Origin: Mixophyes australis
Lineage: Eukaryota; Chordata; Amphibia; Anura; Limnodynastidae
Length of the DNA: 64,000 nucleotides
NCBI GenBank assembly: GCA_036250195.1
Contig: JAVHZZ010000008.1
Span: 2,440,001 to 2,504,000, forward strand
Direction: 5' to 3'
The translations under genes were made by a program, and so were the position numbers. Shown here piece after piece: positions 11,997 through 23,412 of the stretch. The first letter of the stretch is position 1; the number at the start of each line of letters is the position of its first letter. The notes under the pieces were generated by a model. The model saw nothing but the letters and a program-made list of their open reading frames with translations, did not search any database and had not been told where the DNA came from.

Positions 11997-13321
11997 CTTA
12001 TAATTCCATTTCATAAAAATCATGGTAAAATTTCTCCAAGCAATAACATCTCAGATGTAGTATAAAACTATTACTTTATATCCTGGAAAATTTGGAGGAA
12101 AAGTGACTATACACAAAGTAAAACAGGACAACTGCACGTCAGACTGTGACCACAAGAGAATATTCACTGTTGTTCCCTGTAAATGGTGAGAATCTTTTAA
12201 TGATTATTTCACAGCTTTATAAATATTAAATCAGGTTCAGTTAGTATTATTATTTGAACTTTGTGCCTCAGTGATGTCACCGATTTATAGTGAGGTGATA
12301 GGCTGAGTTTCTAATGCTCTCACACAAGATGGCTGTCTCTACCCCAAAAGGTGCCATATACCCCTAACTGTAGAACTACCCTACCCATAGCCCTAAAAGA
12401 GCTCTAGCCTGGAAACCAAATTCTAAAAGTGCTACAAATCCTCACAAAGCATGCTTACAGGAAAGAAAGTGTAACAAACAAGAATATAACATACAATGCC
12501 TGTGTTGCAGTGCTGTTTGGAGGATATAGTACATCAGCACGTATATTACAGTGGGGGAGGAGTATTAATGTAATATTACCCCAGGAACCACTGATAACGC
12601 AGGCTTCACTAAATACAGTTTTAAACACGTAAATATACACATTTGAATGTATTTCATCAATGTCTGCATATTTCATAACATATGAAAAAATAAAACCAGC
12701 ATGTTCTTAACCATTGCACCTTTGAGAAAGTATTTGAAACAGCATATCTATTCACACCATGAGGAGACAGCATATCTATTCACACCATGAGGAGAAAGCC
12801 ACTGCACTGTGCCGAGAGGAGATTTGCATTCCCTTTTGGTTAATAAGCATTACCCGTACCCCTGGCAATATTACCTAGAAGCAAATTCATTGACCAAATA
12901 TGGTGACAGTAAATGGAACAACGCCAGTATTATGGAAGATGAGAAACTTTTTGCCTGTTCTTCCATCTGTCAGCTAAGCCTGGCCGGCCCCAGCGCATCT
13001 CTGGCTGCAAGCAATGCTAGAGCCTGGCGCATGCAGTGTTGCTGCAAGGTTGTCCTCTGCCACATGGAGGCCCAGCCCTGGTTGTCTGCTTACAGGACAC
13101 AATATAAAACTAAGCTCAGGGAAATTAAACTAATGAGAACTTTCAACATATGAGAAACAAGAATCAACCTCTGCAATTTCCAGATGCTATTAGTAAACAC
13201 ACGTGCAGTAATTATAGTCAATCAACCAGCACTTGGTCCATGGAGTGCAAATCCGACAATTGAAGCAAATGGCCAGTTGCCCCCCCCCCCCCCCCCCCCT
13301 GTTACCCTAAATATTTGATGG
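11997..13321. other. Unassigned; short direct duplication and poly-C tract
   Basis: A perfect 28 bp tandem duplication lies at 12740-12767 and 12768-12795 (CAGCATATCTATTCACACCA plus 8 bases). A poly-C run of about 20 lies at 13279-13299. The 114-residue frame at 12809-13153 has no recognised domain. Confidence 0.45.
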
Positions 13322-13322
13322 G

Positions 13323-13522
13323 GGGGAATTCAATTGCCAGCTATCGGACACACAGATATCGCGCTGCGCACTTTGCCGGCAATTACGGTAGAAATCTCCA
13401 CTCAGTTTCCCTCACACCTCTATGGGATGCAAAGAAATATTAGCAGAGATTCTGTCATTATCTCCGTCACAAAGTGTCTCCAGAATGAACGGGAGACATT
13501 TCGCTGCTAACTGAATTTCTCT
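13323..13522. mobile_element. Probable miniature element
   Basis: The left end GGAATTCAATTGCCAGC is roughly the inverse of the right end GCTGCTAACTGAATTTC. A similar GGGAAATTCAATTC end occurs at 63345, so this looks like a dispersed family. The target duplication is not clear because the left flank is a G-run. Confidence 0.45.
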
Positions 13523-13661
13523 GTAAGTGATAAAAGCTGCACTTACTAATATATCAAACTATATATGTGAAGACGCAGTACCTTCAACTTCAGTAGCAAC
13601 TGTCCGACAACCAATACCCCACATTTTATCTACCTTCTTCAACCATCTTTAACATTTTGTG

Positions 13662-13977
13662 GTAGCACGGTGGTTAGCATTGCTGTATCACAATTCTGTG
13701 GTCATGGGTCCGATTCCAACCAGGACCCTATCTGTGTGAAGTTTGTATGTTCTCTCCGTGTTTGTGTGGTTTTGCTCTGGTTGCCTCCCACAGTCCAAAA
13801 ATATATTGGTAAGTTATTGGCTTCTGACAAGTGTGTGTTTGGTGGGGAATTTAGCCTGTAAGCTCCAATGGCGCAGGACTGATGTAAATGATTCCATAGA
13901 ATAGCAGCTGATCTCTGCAACAATGTAAAGTGCTTTGAGTCCTATTGGGAGAGAGGTGCTATATAAATAAAATTATT
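13662..13977 (+). mobile_element. SINE, divergent copy
   Basis: Same family as 2916-3230. The head AGCACGGTGGTTAGCATTG, the B-box-like GGGTCCGATTCC and a GTGCTATATAAATAAA end followed by TTATTATTA are visible. It has many substitutions and a different tail microsatellite, which suggests an older copy or another subfamily. Confidence 0.8.
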
Positions 13978-15059
13978 ATTAACATATATGTACCATACCC
14001 TGTGAATAAATCATATTAGTATCTGTAATACACAAGTCTCAGTGTGCTGAAAGCTTCTAATTATTTCATATTATTGAAAGTTATTTTTTTAATATATACT
14101 GTATATATCAAATTAAAGGAATAATGTACATGAAATAACTGTAGTGTTTCTTAATAAGCTGCACTACCTACCACCTATATAAAATATTTTACTTAGGTGC
14201 CCCTCTCCCTAGCTTGGAGCCCCATGCTACATACATAGTTTTCCTGCTGCTCCACTCATTCTGTACTACAAAACCAGCAAATAAATTACCCCTATCAACT
14301 TTAAATGGTGACAGAGCAGGGTGTGAGCAAGAGGACCGATCACAAGCTGCAAAGGGAAACTTTAACTTAATTTGTCCACCATATCCTCTCTAACTGCTTT
14401 GCATATTTCCAAGTTAGGAAGTAGGAACTTCTCTAACTCAACAGTTACAGAGTGACTGACGGCCTGGCAACCTTGCTTTGCAGAAATGCACTGCATGGAT
14501 TATATATTACTTTAGGCTATATAAACCACACAGACTGGGGACAGCATGTGTGCTGGCAAATATCTAATGAATAACAGTAAAAGAGGAAGGTGGAATATTG
14601 CACAGGAAAAAGTTATGTTCTAACTCGTATGCTGGGATACAACTAGAGACTGTAGAAATTTATCTAAGACACCCCACAATATTCAGCGCTAGGGGACAAG
14701 AGGTTTCCCAGTTATGGGAGTACTGATAAGACTGTAAGCGATGGGAAACTAATGATGCCCACTACCTGCAAGCTCCCAGGCACATGTTACACAAAGATTA
14801 CAGTGGCCCTCCAGCAGTATGGGAAACTACAGCTGCCAGGCTCTCCATGCTGAGACTTGTAGTGCCCCTAGTTGCACAGAGGATACATATGGCCATTGCA
14901 GAGGGCACAGAGCAGGGATGGTGGCAGCAGACATGTGATGTGCTGCAGGATGGAGACATTTGGTACCAGACCAGGAGGCCCCCCTGGGGGCGGAGCTATG
15001 CTGTATGTCAGCTGGGGCCACTGTGAGGACAGTCGTCACTAGGCCAGGAAAGAGATGGG
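13978..15059. other. Unassigned, becoming GC-rich toward 15 kb
   Basis: No gene recognised. From about 14780 the base composition shifts to GC-rich, leading into the CpG-rich segment. A CTCCATGCTGAGACTTGTAG word at 14844-14863 resembles the ZNF143-type motif described for the promoter segment. Confidence 0.45.
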
Positions 15060-15600
15060 AGCATGGTCTGGGCCCTACAGGTGACATGTGGGGGCCCCAG
15101 CCTGGCACAAGTCACGTGATGGAGGGTTAGATGCTGCTGAGCGGGAGCACAGGGCACCCCCTGACCAGGTCTCCTCACTGGGGGGCCTGCAGGTGTCCTC
15201 CTCTGTATGAGAGACCCTCACAGCTCGCCCCCAGCCAGGCCCACACGCTGCTCGGTACCCCCCCTGCACGGCCCCTCTGCAGCACGACCCCGCTGAGCCC
15301 CCCAGGAGGGGCACATACATGACGGTGACACATATGCTCTGTCACCCTCCTCACACACACACACAACACCCAGCGACTCACCTCTCACTCTCCCCCTGTC
15401 TATGGAGACGGCCGTGACGAGCACACGTCCCCCACCAATCAGAGCCGGCGCCGCCGGTCTGCTCAGCCAATCAGCGCTCAGGGGGCGGGACCAAGGCGCA
15501 GGCCTCTCTCTCACACTCTCCTGCATGGATTCATGTGGGAATGTCAATCCAACATGGCGCGGCCCCGCTGCATGCCGGGACTTGTAGTTTTCCCCCTCAC
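15060..15600. promoter_or_regulatory. CpG-rich island
   Basis: This is the most GC- and CpG-rich non-tandem segment in the window, in an otherwise AT-rich setting. It contains a palindromic E-box CACGTG at 15113-15118 (in GTCACGTGAT, a USF/TFE-type site) and the clustered promoter motifs at 15381-15589. Open frames in it on both strands are typical of CG-rich DNA and were not taken as genes. Confidence 0.6.
15381..15595 (-). promoter_or_regulatory. Candidate housekeeping-type promoter and exon 1 edge
   Basis: Read on the minus strand, the order is: a ZNF143/THAP11-like site (plus-strand GCATGCCGGGACTTGTAGTT, 15570-15589), a YY1-like AACATGGCGCGGCC (15551-15564), a GC box GGGGGCGGGACC (15481-15492), two CCAAT boxes with AATCAG context (15435-15439 and 15467-15471), then a consensus 5' splice donor GAG/GTGAGTCG with its exon edge at 15382. 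Start sites 40-80 bases after CCAAT boxes would place a short 5'-UTR exon at about 15420-15382. YY1 and ZNF143 sites can also serve the plus strand, so a bidirectional promoter is possible. No downstream exon was identified. Motifs are seen; promoter activity is inferred. Confidence 0.5.
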
Positions 15601-16411
15601 ATGGCCCTGTATCATGGTATCATGTCCTCACTTGGGTCTCTATGAATGGACTTTACAGTGGGCTCAGGCAGACTGGCCCCCTGTACTGATAAGATGTGAG
15701 AGAGGCCCCATGTACTGTGCAGAGGTCTTACACATATACCCAGTCCCTGCATACATGGAGGCTGCTATAGCCTTGCTGGGCCTCACCTCTGCAGCTGCTC
15801 CTACAAATGAGGCTTGTCCTCTACAGTGCTGCAATATCAGCTATATATAGCAGCTCTCTGTATAACCCTTGAAATGCTGCAGAGCATCGCAGTGCATGGC
15901 TGCCCCATGACATAGACAGTCCTAGTATGGACATAATGCTCGCTGGGGCCTGTTCCTAACTTTTATTGTTTGAATTATACTGAGCCTTATATCAGGCATT
16001 CAGAACAGAAGATGTGGTACTGTGAAGTTTTCCATACATTTATTATTATAATAATACAGAGGATATTTAATCATTCACATCAGTCCCTGACACATATTTG
16101 CTTATTATTAATATTATTATCTTTTATTTATAAGGCACCACAAATGGTTCGCAGAGGCACTCATAACCTTTACAGTAGTGTACAATAAACAGACGGCAAC
16201 GATCCATAACAGATTCCATAATACATGTAAAACAAAATAATACAAAGACCAGAAATCTACTGATTTAACAAATATCATACAGACACAGATACTGCTAAAT
16301 CCCCTACTATACACCGCCCAGGTGAATGTTACAAGTTGGGGAATGAACACCCCAGATTTGCCTTACCCCCATTCAAGATGAGTTTTCCTTTTCTTTCTTT
16401 TTTTTTATTTT
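15601..16411. other. Unassigned; old dispersed-repeat tail
   Basis: A TTATTATTATCTTTTATTTATAAGGCACC-type stretch at about 16088-16140 looks like the reversed 3' end of another SINE or LINE family, continuing to about 16360. It is written here only as a likely retroposon tail on the minus strand. No gene recognised. Confidence 0.4.
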
Positions 16412-16431
16412 GTCATAAGCCGGTTAACCTA
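16412..16431 (-). mobile_element. SINE fragment left of the retrovirus
   Basis: These 20 bases, ending CCGGTTAACCTA, continue the SINE sequence that resumes at 23988 when the retrovirus and one CCTA are removed. The joined context matches CCAATTAACCTACCAGTATG in the other minus-strand copies. Confidence 0.65.
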
Positions 16432-17006
16432 TGTTAAATATGATTTTTTGTTAAGGCCTCATAAGGCCTTTGTTCAGCCATTTTATTGTAACTTGTATAG
16501 AAATATTATTTGCTAGAAGAGATTATTCATTTTTCTGTTAACTTGCAGTTTTGCAATATGTGAGCCTATGGCCTTGAAGTTGAACTAATAGGGAACACCT
16601 GAAGAATGTAACCAGTTATGAAAACAATAATGAGCTTCATATCCAGCTGGTAGTATGGGAGCTGTATCCATGGTGTTACACATAGCATATCTCCAACTCC
16701 CCTTGAGATAAGAAATAATAGGCTCATCTGTCCTTAGAAGGGGGAGAAAAGTAAACACCTCAAGAATACGTGAGAAAGTTAATCAGTAGCGCTTCTCATA
16801 AACTAGTGGTATAAACTATTGTATGCATATGACGTAGGATTCATTTATACAGTAGCCTATAAAAACCTGTATCTTGGTATCAATAAACTAGAGAATATTC
16901 CTTGTATACAGAACTTGGTCTGTGTCAATTCTCTCCAGCTGATTGAAGCGCTTCCAGATATACTTGACACCACAGGCAGACTTGGGTCAGAATTTCAGAT
17001 CTAACA
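16432..17006 (+). repeat. 5' LTR
   Basis: Starts TGTTAAATATG and ends TCTAACA. A TATAAAAA box lies at 16858-16865 with AATAAA at 16882-16887, so a short R region probably begins between or just after them. I saw no difference from the 3' LTR at 23413-23987. The 61-residue frame at 16819-17004, and its copy in the other LTR, is incidental. Confidence 0.95.
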
Positions 17007-17009
17007 ACT

Positions 17010-17029
17010 TGGAGGTCGCCACAGAGATT
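17010..17029 (+). other. Primer-binding site, tRNA-Gln-like
   Basis: TGGAGGTCGCCACAGAGATT begins three bases after the LTR. It resembles the glutamine-tRNA primer site known from some gamma-type endogenous retroviruses, with one extra base and one substitution. The tRNA identity is tentative. Confidence 0.6.
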
Positions 17030-19640
17030 CGCTGTCCAGCAGGCTACAAGACAGACAACGGAGGTTTCCCAGCACATTGAACCCCAACATCCGCGGTCAG
17101 TAGATTTCTACTCGTTGGTCTTCCTAGTCTGGGTCACCTCATGTCTGTCTGAGGCACCTGACACGCGAATTTGTGAGTCTCAAGTATCATCTGATTAATA
17201 TAATACAGTATTAGCCCAATTTGTTTACTGTAATTGTATTGTTGATTAGATTTTTGAAAGATGATTGAATTTTGAGTGCATGTGTTTGTACCTATGTATG
17301 ATGTATAAAGCATAAAAGTCACATAAGACATTGATCAAAGAAGCATGTAATGGAATAGAGGGATTTAGAGAGTTATTGTTTTGAACATTGAGTGAACATT
17401 TTAGACACCATCCCCAGAGGTATATCAAAGAAGGGAGATTCTGTAATCTGCCCAAATTGTGTAAGAGAGATTTCCAAAAGACCTTCGTCCCAGATACTGT
17501 CAAAGAAGCTATTTAGCACGGACATCCAGTACAAGGAGTCCACAGAACGGGGCGTCCAGTGCAAGGACAACCCACAGAAACTAGATAAGAGTCCCGATTT
17601 GGACTCAACAGAATACTGTCAATACGAGTAATATAGATAGTAAACAAATGACAGCAGCTCCCTCATAGATATGATGCACAAAGACTTAAGGAAATGGGGG
17701 AGTAGAAGGTCTGCAGGGAATTTTTCAAGAAAGCGGGGATAGCCAAAGATATGTGTGGATGGAGAAACAAAGGTGTTGCAAGTGGTAATGTGACAAGAAC
17801 AAAGGGGTATTGAGATCAAACCCCAAGAGATTGTTTGAGGTGGCACAGGAAAGTTAAGAGATCTGAAAAGTCGAAATATATGTGGATATGCTAAATGCAT
17901 CGGAAGCTGAATAATGAATCAAGTAGGTTGTATATTATAAATGTATGTTTGATCCTGTGCAGCTGAATAAGTGAAATGTGCCCCTCCCTTATTCTGTGTA
18001 AAATGATTTCAGTGTGTTGAGATAAGAAGCACACTGTTTTTTGTTTTTTGACAATGTATGTAAAATTAAAAAAATGTGTCCGGAGTGCTGATTGATGATA
18101 ACATGTTGAAGCTAACTTGTATTTAGTGTAATGCTGGGACTTGTAGTTCCACAGCAGTAGGCTGGAAGATGTCAGTTAAGTTTTCTTTCTCTGTATGTGA
18201 GTTTTGTCTCCGTCTTACTGCGTGTGAGAGAGATCCGTGATAATTCACATTGTTTGTTCTCTGTCTTAGTGCTCTATAAGGGAGATGTTTGATTTACTTT
18301 AAATCACAATGTTTGTCTGTCTTGTCCGTTTTTTACAAGAGACATGTTTCAAGGTTGAAAAAGTTGTACATTCATTGCTTAATGATAAGCTTTTAAAAAG
18401 ATACAAAAGAAGTTTTAAAATGTTTGGTCCGATTGCACGGACAAGATTGTAAATAATGTACATTATCACTATAAGTACTAGTGTCAGAACAAAGCTGGCT
18501 GGGATCCAACAAGCCGTTTCTGTATTTGAACAAAATAATTTTGTTTCTGAAGTTCAGAAATATAGCTTTCTCTTTAATGAAGTTGAGAATTGTGGGAGTG
18601 AGCTTACATGCTGTTTTTATCTGTGTTAAAATGGCGCTGATGAATGTTCTCAGAAATCAGGAGGGTTTGTTATGCCTTTAAAGAAATGTTACGAGATAAA
18701 ATGTTGTCTGTGAGCGAGACTTAAGTGAATATATTTTTACTTTGAACACGAAAATCACAGAATCTAGAAATATGTGTGAATATTTGGTCACGGGAGAGAG
18801 ATTTTGTTGAGAAAATGTTGAATGATTTACAGACACAATGTATTGTGTCTAACGAGAGTACTCTGATTTATGAGACAGTGCTGCTTTTAAAATGGTTGAA
18901 TACTTGGAACCAAGATTCCAGATTGAATGTTTCTAAACCCGGAAATTTAATTAGTGTCATTTAAAAGGGCTGTACTAAGAGATGATAAGAAAGGAGTGGC
19001 TTTGAACACTCGCCCAGGTCTCGTCACTTTGACATTCTCTATTTGTGAAATTAGGGACTGCCCCTTTGAGGAAATCAAGGCATGGAACGCATAGCGTCAC
19101 AGTTAAGCTTTTAGCAGCTGTTCACTGGTTACCTGATAACAGTATACACGCATGTTACAGTTACAGTAATTCCTAGTAAATAAATGTTAATCTCTATGCA
19201 AAAGTTTTTTTATTCACAGGTCTCCAGCTGCAAAGACCCATTAGGCAATCCAGATTGCATTGATTTAACTTCCAATGCACCATCTTTGCACCACAACAAA
19301 CATAAGTATAAACTAATGAAGGATTTAAATAACGTAAACTCTTCTGAGTAATGATTACCTTGTTTTGGAAAGAGATATTAGAGTTTATGTGCTATTCGCA
19401 TAGCAAATGCATGAACTAGGTGGTTTTTCTGTATGTGCAGAAAGCAAAAGGTTTTTATTTGTATCCTCATTACAGTTTTGAGTAAATCAGTGTTTGTAAA
19501 GACATTTACTGCCCTTATTTACTGTGCTATAATTGTCATATACTGTAAATAATTCTTTTTATTGTGGGTATGGTAATGCATTGATGGGAATTCTATATTT
19601 TTACAGAAATGAAAAAGATTTAAGACTTTAAGAGCAATTG
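17030..19640 (+). other. Proviral leader and unrecognised gag/pro/RT region
   Basis: About 2.6 kb where gag, protease and the polymerase fingers/palm should lie. I could not recognise a zinc knuckle, a protease motif or the polymerase YxDD box. Short frames at 17392-17631, 18481-18681 and 18776-18964 are unassigned. A GCTGGGACTTGTAGTTCC word at 18133-18150 matches a dispersed motif found elsewhere in the window, so foreign sequence may be embedded. Either this region was replaced or it has eroded past recognition by eye. Confidence 0.55.
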
Positions 19641-20050
19641 TATGTGCTCCTGCATTAGCACTTCTGGATCATAGCAAGCCATTTATACTCTCCTCTGAGC
19701 AGAACCAAATGTTTAACCAATTTTAAGCTGAAATAACTTCAGCGCCAGCACTGGCTTTGCCAGATTATGACAAGCCTTTCACATTATTTTGTTATGAAGT
19801 CAGTGCACATGTACAAGGAGTACTGACACAAATACATGGTCGCAAGCTAAGGTCACTTGCATACTACTCTGCTTTAGTGCTTGAAAAGAGTATAGATATT
19901 GTGCTAGGACACCCAGTTAACTTAACGGTATCGTACGTTGTGACAGAAACCAAGCACAAGCAAAACATTTGTTACCGGCCAGATTTACTAAGTATGAAGA
20001 TATACAGCACAAAGGACATTCCCTCCTATTGTGAAATGAGTGACATATAA
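19641..20050 (+). pseudogene. Retroviral RT connection region (partly duplicated)
   Basis: The frame at 19757-20050 opens with a LPDYDKPFTLFCYE motif and then HGRKLRSLAYYS, matching the start of the connection/RNase H-proximal part of gammaretroviral RT. A second, diverged version of the first motif (LLDHSKPFIL) lies about 95 bases upstream at 19655-19700. The region is therefore either partly duplicated or a join of two related elements. The polymerase active site is absent and the frame ends in a stop at 20050. Confidence 0.75.
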
Positions 20051-20643
20051 CACTTGCCGAGCGCACTGTGTATTTTCTTCCTCCCTTTCCTTTTTTATTA
20101 GAAGAAAAAAAAAAAAAAAGGAAGCACAAGAGGCCCCAGAGCCTCTCATGTTCACAGATATATGTTAAGACCTTCAGACAAGGGGAATCTGAGTAAACTG
20201 TATTTTAAGTTTTTTAAAGGTCCAAGGGAGACCAGAGAGGGGAGTTCATTGATATTAGCAGGAGGAATATAGATTGCACGTTATTTTCCTTTGCTGTGCG
20301 CTGTAGATGTGTACTAGACTAGAAAGGAAAGCCAAGTTTGGAAGAACCAGACTCAGGCCCATAGTAATGTATAGATCATTATACATAATTAGAAAATTCT
20401 AATATGAAAGTTTAACCCAACCAAATAAAGAAAAGAGCAACCCATGACTACAGGGGTTTATACCCAATGCAGGAATGTGTTTGTGAGTATTGTGGCCCAA
20501 CACATTATTATATACACTAATAGAACTGATGATGTGGCTTATTAACAGGTTATTTAAGCTAAGTGTTTCTCTTCCAGAAGAATTAAAGTTACCACATCTG
20601 TCTTAACCGTTGTACTGTACACTCCATCTAATGAGTGTAAACT

Positions 20644-21420
20644 TTGTGGAACTCAGAAACCAAGAACCTTTTCCTTGGATTCCACATGCTCCTTACTGAA
20701 GCCTATCCTAATGAAGTAGCACTGCTTACTCCCAGTAACGTTACACTTAAGCAGTGCACAATGTTGAATCCTGCTGCCTTATTGCAGCAAGTTTCAAAAG
20801 ATGGGAGAAGTACCTGTATATATTGGGGTTACCCTAGGGATTTGGGGGAATTCCATTCCAGCTTGAACAGAAAGAAAGAAAAAAAAAAAAAAAAAAAATG
20901 CAAACAAAATTTTTCTGAACATGATTGCATAGAACTAATGAAACAAGAATCTTTGGTTTTATCTCACATTAAAGATAAACCATTACCAGATGCAGACATC
21001 ACTCTTTTTGTAGATGGTTCACACTATCACATAGATCCTGTCCCGTATACAGGGTGTGTTGTAACCACACACACAGAAATAGTGATTCAACAGACTCTAC
21101 CGAGTCACATGTCAGCACAAGAAGCTGAACTAAAGGCCCTGACACTTGCATGCATATATGAAAAAGGACAAAGAGTAAATATTTACACTGATTCAAGTTA
21201 TGCATTTGTAATTGCGCATGATTATGGCCCTGTATGGAAAAGTAGGGACCTTATGGGTTCAGCAAGCAAACCAGTCAATATGATGAACATACCAGGGCAC
21301 TGTTCACTGCATTCCAGCTGTCCTCCAAACAGTGATGAAGGTGAAGACACACACAGAGATACTACCCCCGAAGCTAAGTGAAATAGACCAGGCCGCACGA
21401 GAAGCCGCCATAGCCCCAGT
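20644..21420 (+). pseudogene. Retroviral RNase H domain (broken)
   Basis: A 245-residue frame (20644-21381). The connection end is marked by LNPAALL (residues 41-47). RNase H carries the catalytic acids in FVDGS (D124), QEAEL (E162) and YTDSS (D183). The last acidic residue, in DQAAREAA, is at 21386-21388 but in another frame, so a frame change near 21375 breaks the domain. A run of lysine codons at residues 76-85 corresponds to a poly-A tract of about 20 at 20879-20898 that is not expected in this protein. The native role is degrading the RNA strand during reverse transcription. Confidence 0.88.
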
Positions 21421-21576
21421 ACCCCAAGGGGAGTCTATTTACATGGTGACCCCCTGACCCCTGTTTGACCAGAGCACACTCCAACTTATGGAAAGACAAG
21501 CAACAGAAAATAAGAAAAAAGACTTGGGCAATACATGGAGCACTAGAAGTGCAAGGAGTGGTGTAAAGGTCAGCGT

Positions 21577-22540
21577 TTGTGTCTGCCAAAAGTAGTTTAT
21601 CCCATTATGGCCAATATAGCACACGAGAAAGTGCATCTGGGAAAAGATGCTATGGTTGTACTCACTAGCAGCTTATGGATAGTACCAGGGTTCGCCCAAG
21701 CAGCACAGTCGTTAGTGGCAGAATGCCTAGTCTGTGCACAAAGTAACCCGAGTAAGTCTGTCCTATGGAAAAGCACACCCCAGACATAATATCCCTATAA
21801 GAGGATACAGATAGACTTTATAACTTCCCAAATGCTCGGGCTTTGAGAATGTGCTTGTCTGTGTCAACTTCTTTAGTCACTGGCTGGAGACATGGCTGTA
21901 TAGAAAAGCAAATGCTAAAGCATTAGCCAAGAAAATTGCGAATGAGGTAATCTGATGATATGGTGTACCAGAGGTCATTGTAAGTGACAGAGGGATACAC
22001 TTTACGGGGCAAGGATTCCAGAAACTATCACACCCCCTACAGATCCCAAAGTTCAGGATGTATGGAGCGCCTTAATGGTACACTGAAATTGAAAATGCAG
22101 AAAATAATGGCTGAAACAGGTCTGCCATGGATCTCATGTTTACCTGCACTCAGTAAAAAAATACTGCTAGGAAAGACACAGGTTTAACACCATATGAGAT
22201 ATTGTTTGGCACAGCAAACAGAACAGGCTGTTATTTTCCATAGCAACTACACCATGTATATAGTGATTTGTTGAATTATGTTGCCTTATTATAGAAACAA
22301 CTAACTGAAATACATGGTCAAATATTCTCCTCCATTGCAAACCCTAATTTTGATACAGGTACCCATAAACTGCACCCTGGGGGGCTGGGTGGTCGTGAGA
22401 AAGCACATCAGGAGAAGTCTTGAACCCAGATACAAGGGTCCTTATCAAGTCCTGTTAACGACTCCCATGGCAGTGAAAGTACAGGAAAGAGACACCTGGA
22501 TTCACGCATAACACTGCAAAGTCTTCAAATCAGGGGAGTC
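21577..22540 (+). pseudogene. Retroviral integrase (broken)
   Basis: The zinc-binding domain is complete in the frame 21577-21789: H16, H20, C50 and C53 of that frame give H-x3-H and C-x2-C. The frame ends in TAA just before the core. In other frames the core shows QIDFI (first catalytic D near 21813), SDRG (second D at 21986-21988) and SSGCMERLNG (third acid, E at about 22065). A C-terminal GPY/F-type segment ([14 protein letters not shown]) lies in the frame 22314-22511. Several stops and frame shifts separate these pieces. The active protein would insert viral DNA and make the 4 bp duplication seen here. Confidence 0.9.
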
Positions 22541-23399
22541 TTGTTCTGATAAATAGAAATGACTGTCTCATTGTATTGATATGTCTTGCCAGAATAATTG
22601 TGACTGAAGTAGGGATTAAGGCCTCCCTAACCCAGTATGAAACAGACAGTTAAGTGACATATTGCCTATGCCACTGTGAGAAACATATGGGAAGGAGTGC
22701 TCAACAATTTGCACTCATAGTAGAGTAAACTCTGAAAATGTCTTTGTGCAGATGCATAACCTCATTGGTAAAGTTGTCAGTAATGATTCATGTTGGATAT
22801 TGGAAATATTGGCATTAGTAGCAAATGGTTTTGCAATCCTGTTGATCGTATAGGTGATAATGAAACTAAATATATGGCTGATTAAGAAGTTACTGACACT
22901 TGATTGTTGTCTCTCCAAAAAGGGAACCACTGAAAATCCCGAACCTCTGATGATCACAGAAATTACTTCTGAAACCTGACCAGACTATGAGTGTCATGAA
23001 TTATTTGGACTAGCAAAGCCAAAGAACTGCAGAGTTTGCAACAAGAAACTACTAAAGATTGAACAAAGGACATGCAAGGCCTGCAGAACTACAATAGACT
23101 CATTAACTACCTACTAAGAAACCATCTTTTAAGAAACCATCTTCTAAGAAACCATCTTTTCTAGACATGGACATTTGCCAAAATGCATCTCCTCATAAAT
23201 CAAGTATGCATGTGGCCTCCTACATGTGTTAGGACAGGGAGGATCACAGGCTTATTAGTGGGGGATGAGTTGACAGATTCCTAAGGGGACCAACTCTATG
23301 CATGTGGCCTCCTACATGTGTATAAGTACCTGCTTATTAAGAATGTGGTTCTATAGATAGGATTAGGTAGGTAGGAGGAGAAAGGGTCGAAAATTGAAT
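22541..23399 (+). other. Region between integrase and 3' LTR; possible env trace
   Basis: No env gene is clear. A frame around 22790-22870 gives a hydrophobic stretch (LALVANGFAILLIV) that could be a leftover transmembrane segment, with a stop inside it. Three copies of an AAGAAACCATCTT word lie at 23115-23161, and GCATGTGGCCTCCTACATGTG occurs in two copies, one near 23208 and one near 23300. Confidence 0.4.
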
Positions 23400-23412
23400 A
23401 AAAGATGGGAAA
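23400..23412 (+). other. Polypurine tract
   Basis: AAAAGATGGGAAA lies directly against the TG of the 3' LTR; a second purine run (GGAGGAGAAAGGG) is 15-30 bases upstream. This is the normal position for the plus-strand primer. Confidence 0.7.

Noticed and set aside
15402..15850. Protein-coding exon beginning at ATGGCGCGG (15554)
   Set aside because: The ATG coincides with a YY1-like motif, but the following frame is low in recognisable features and has no clear splice donor; only the promoter call was kept.
16819..17004. 61-residue frame repeated exactly at 23800-23985
   Set aside because: It lies in both LTRs and is explained by LTR identity, with no known LTR-encoded protein of this kind.
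22790..22870. Env transmembrane protein
   Set aside because: Only a short hydrophobic stretch with a stop inside; no cleavage site, CX6C-type or immunosuppressive-domain pattern could be confirmed.
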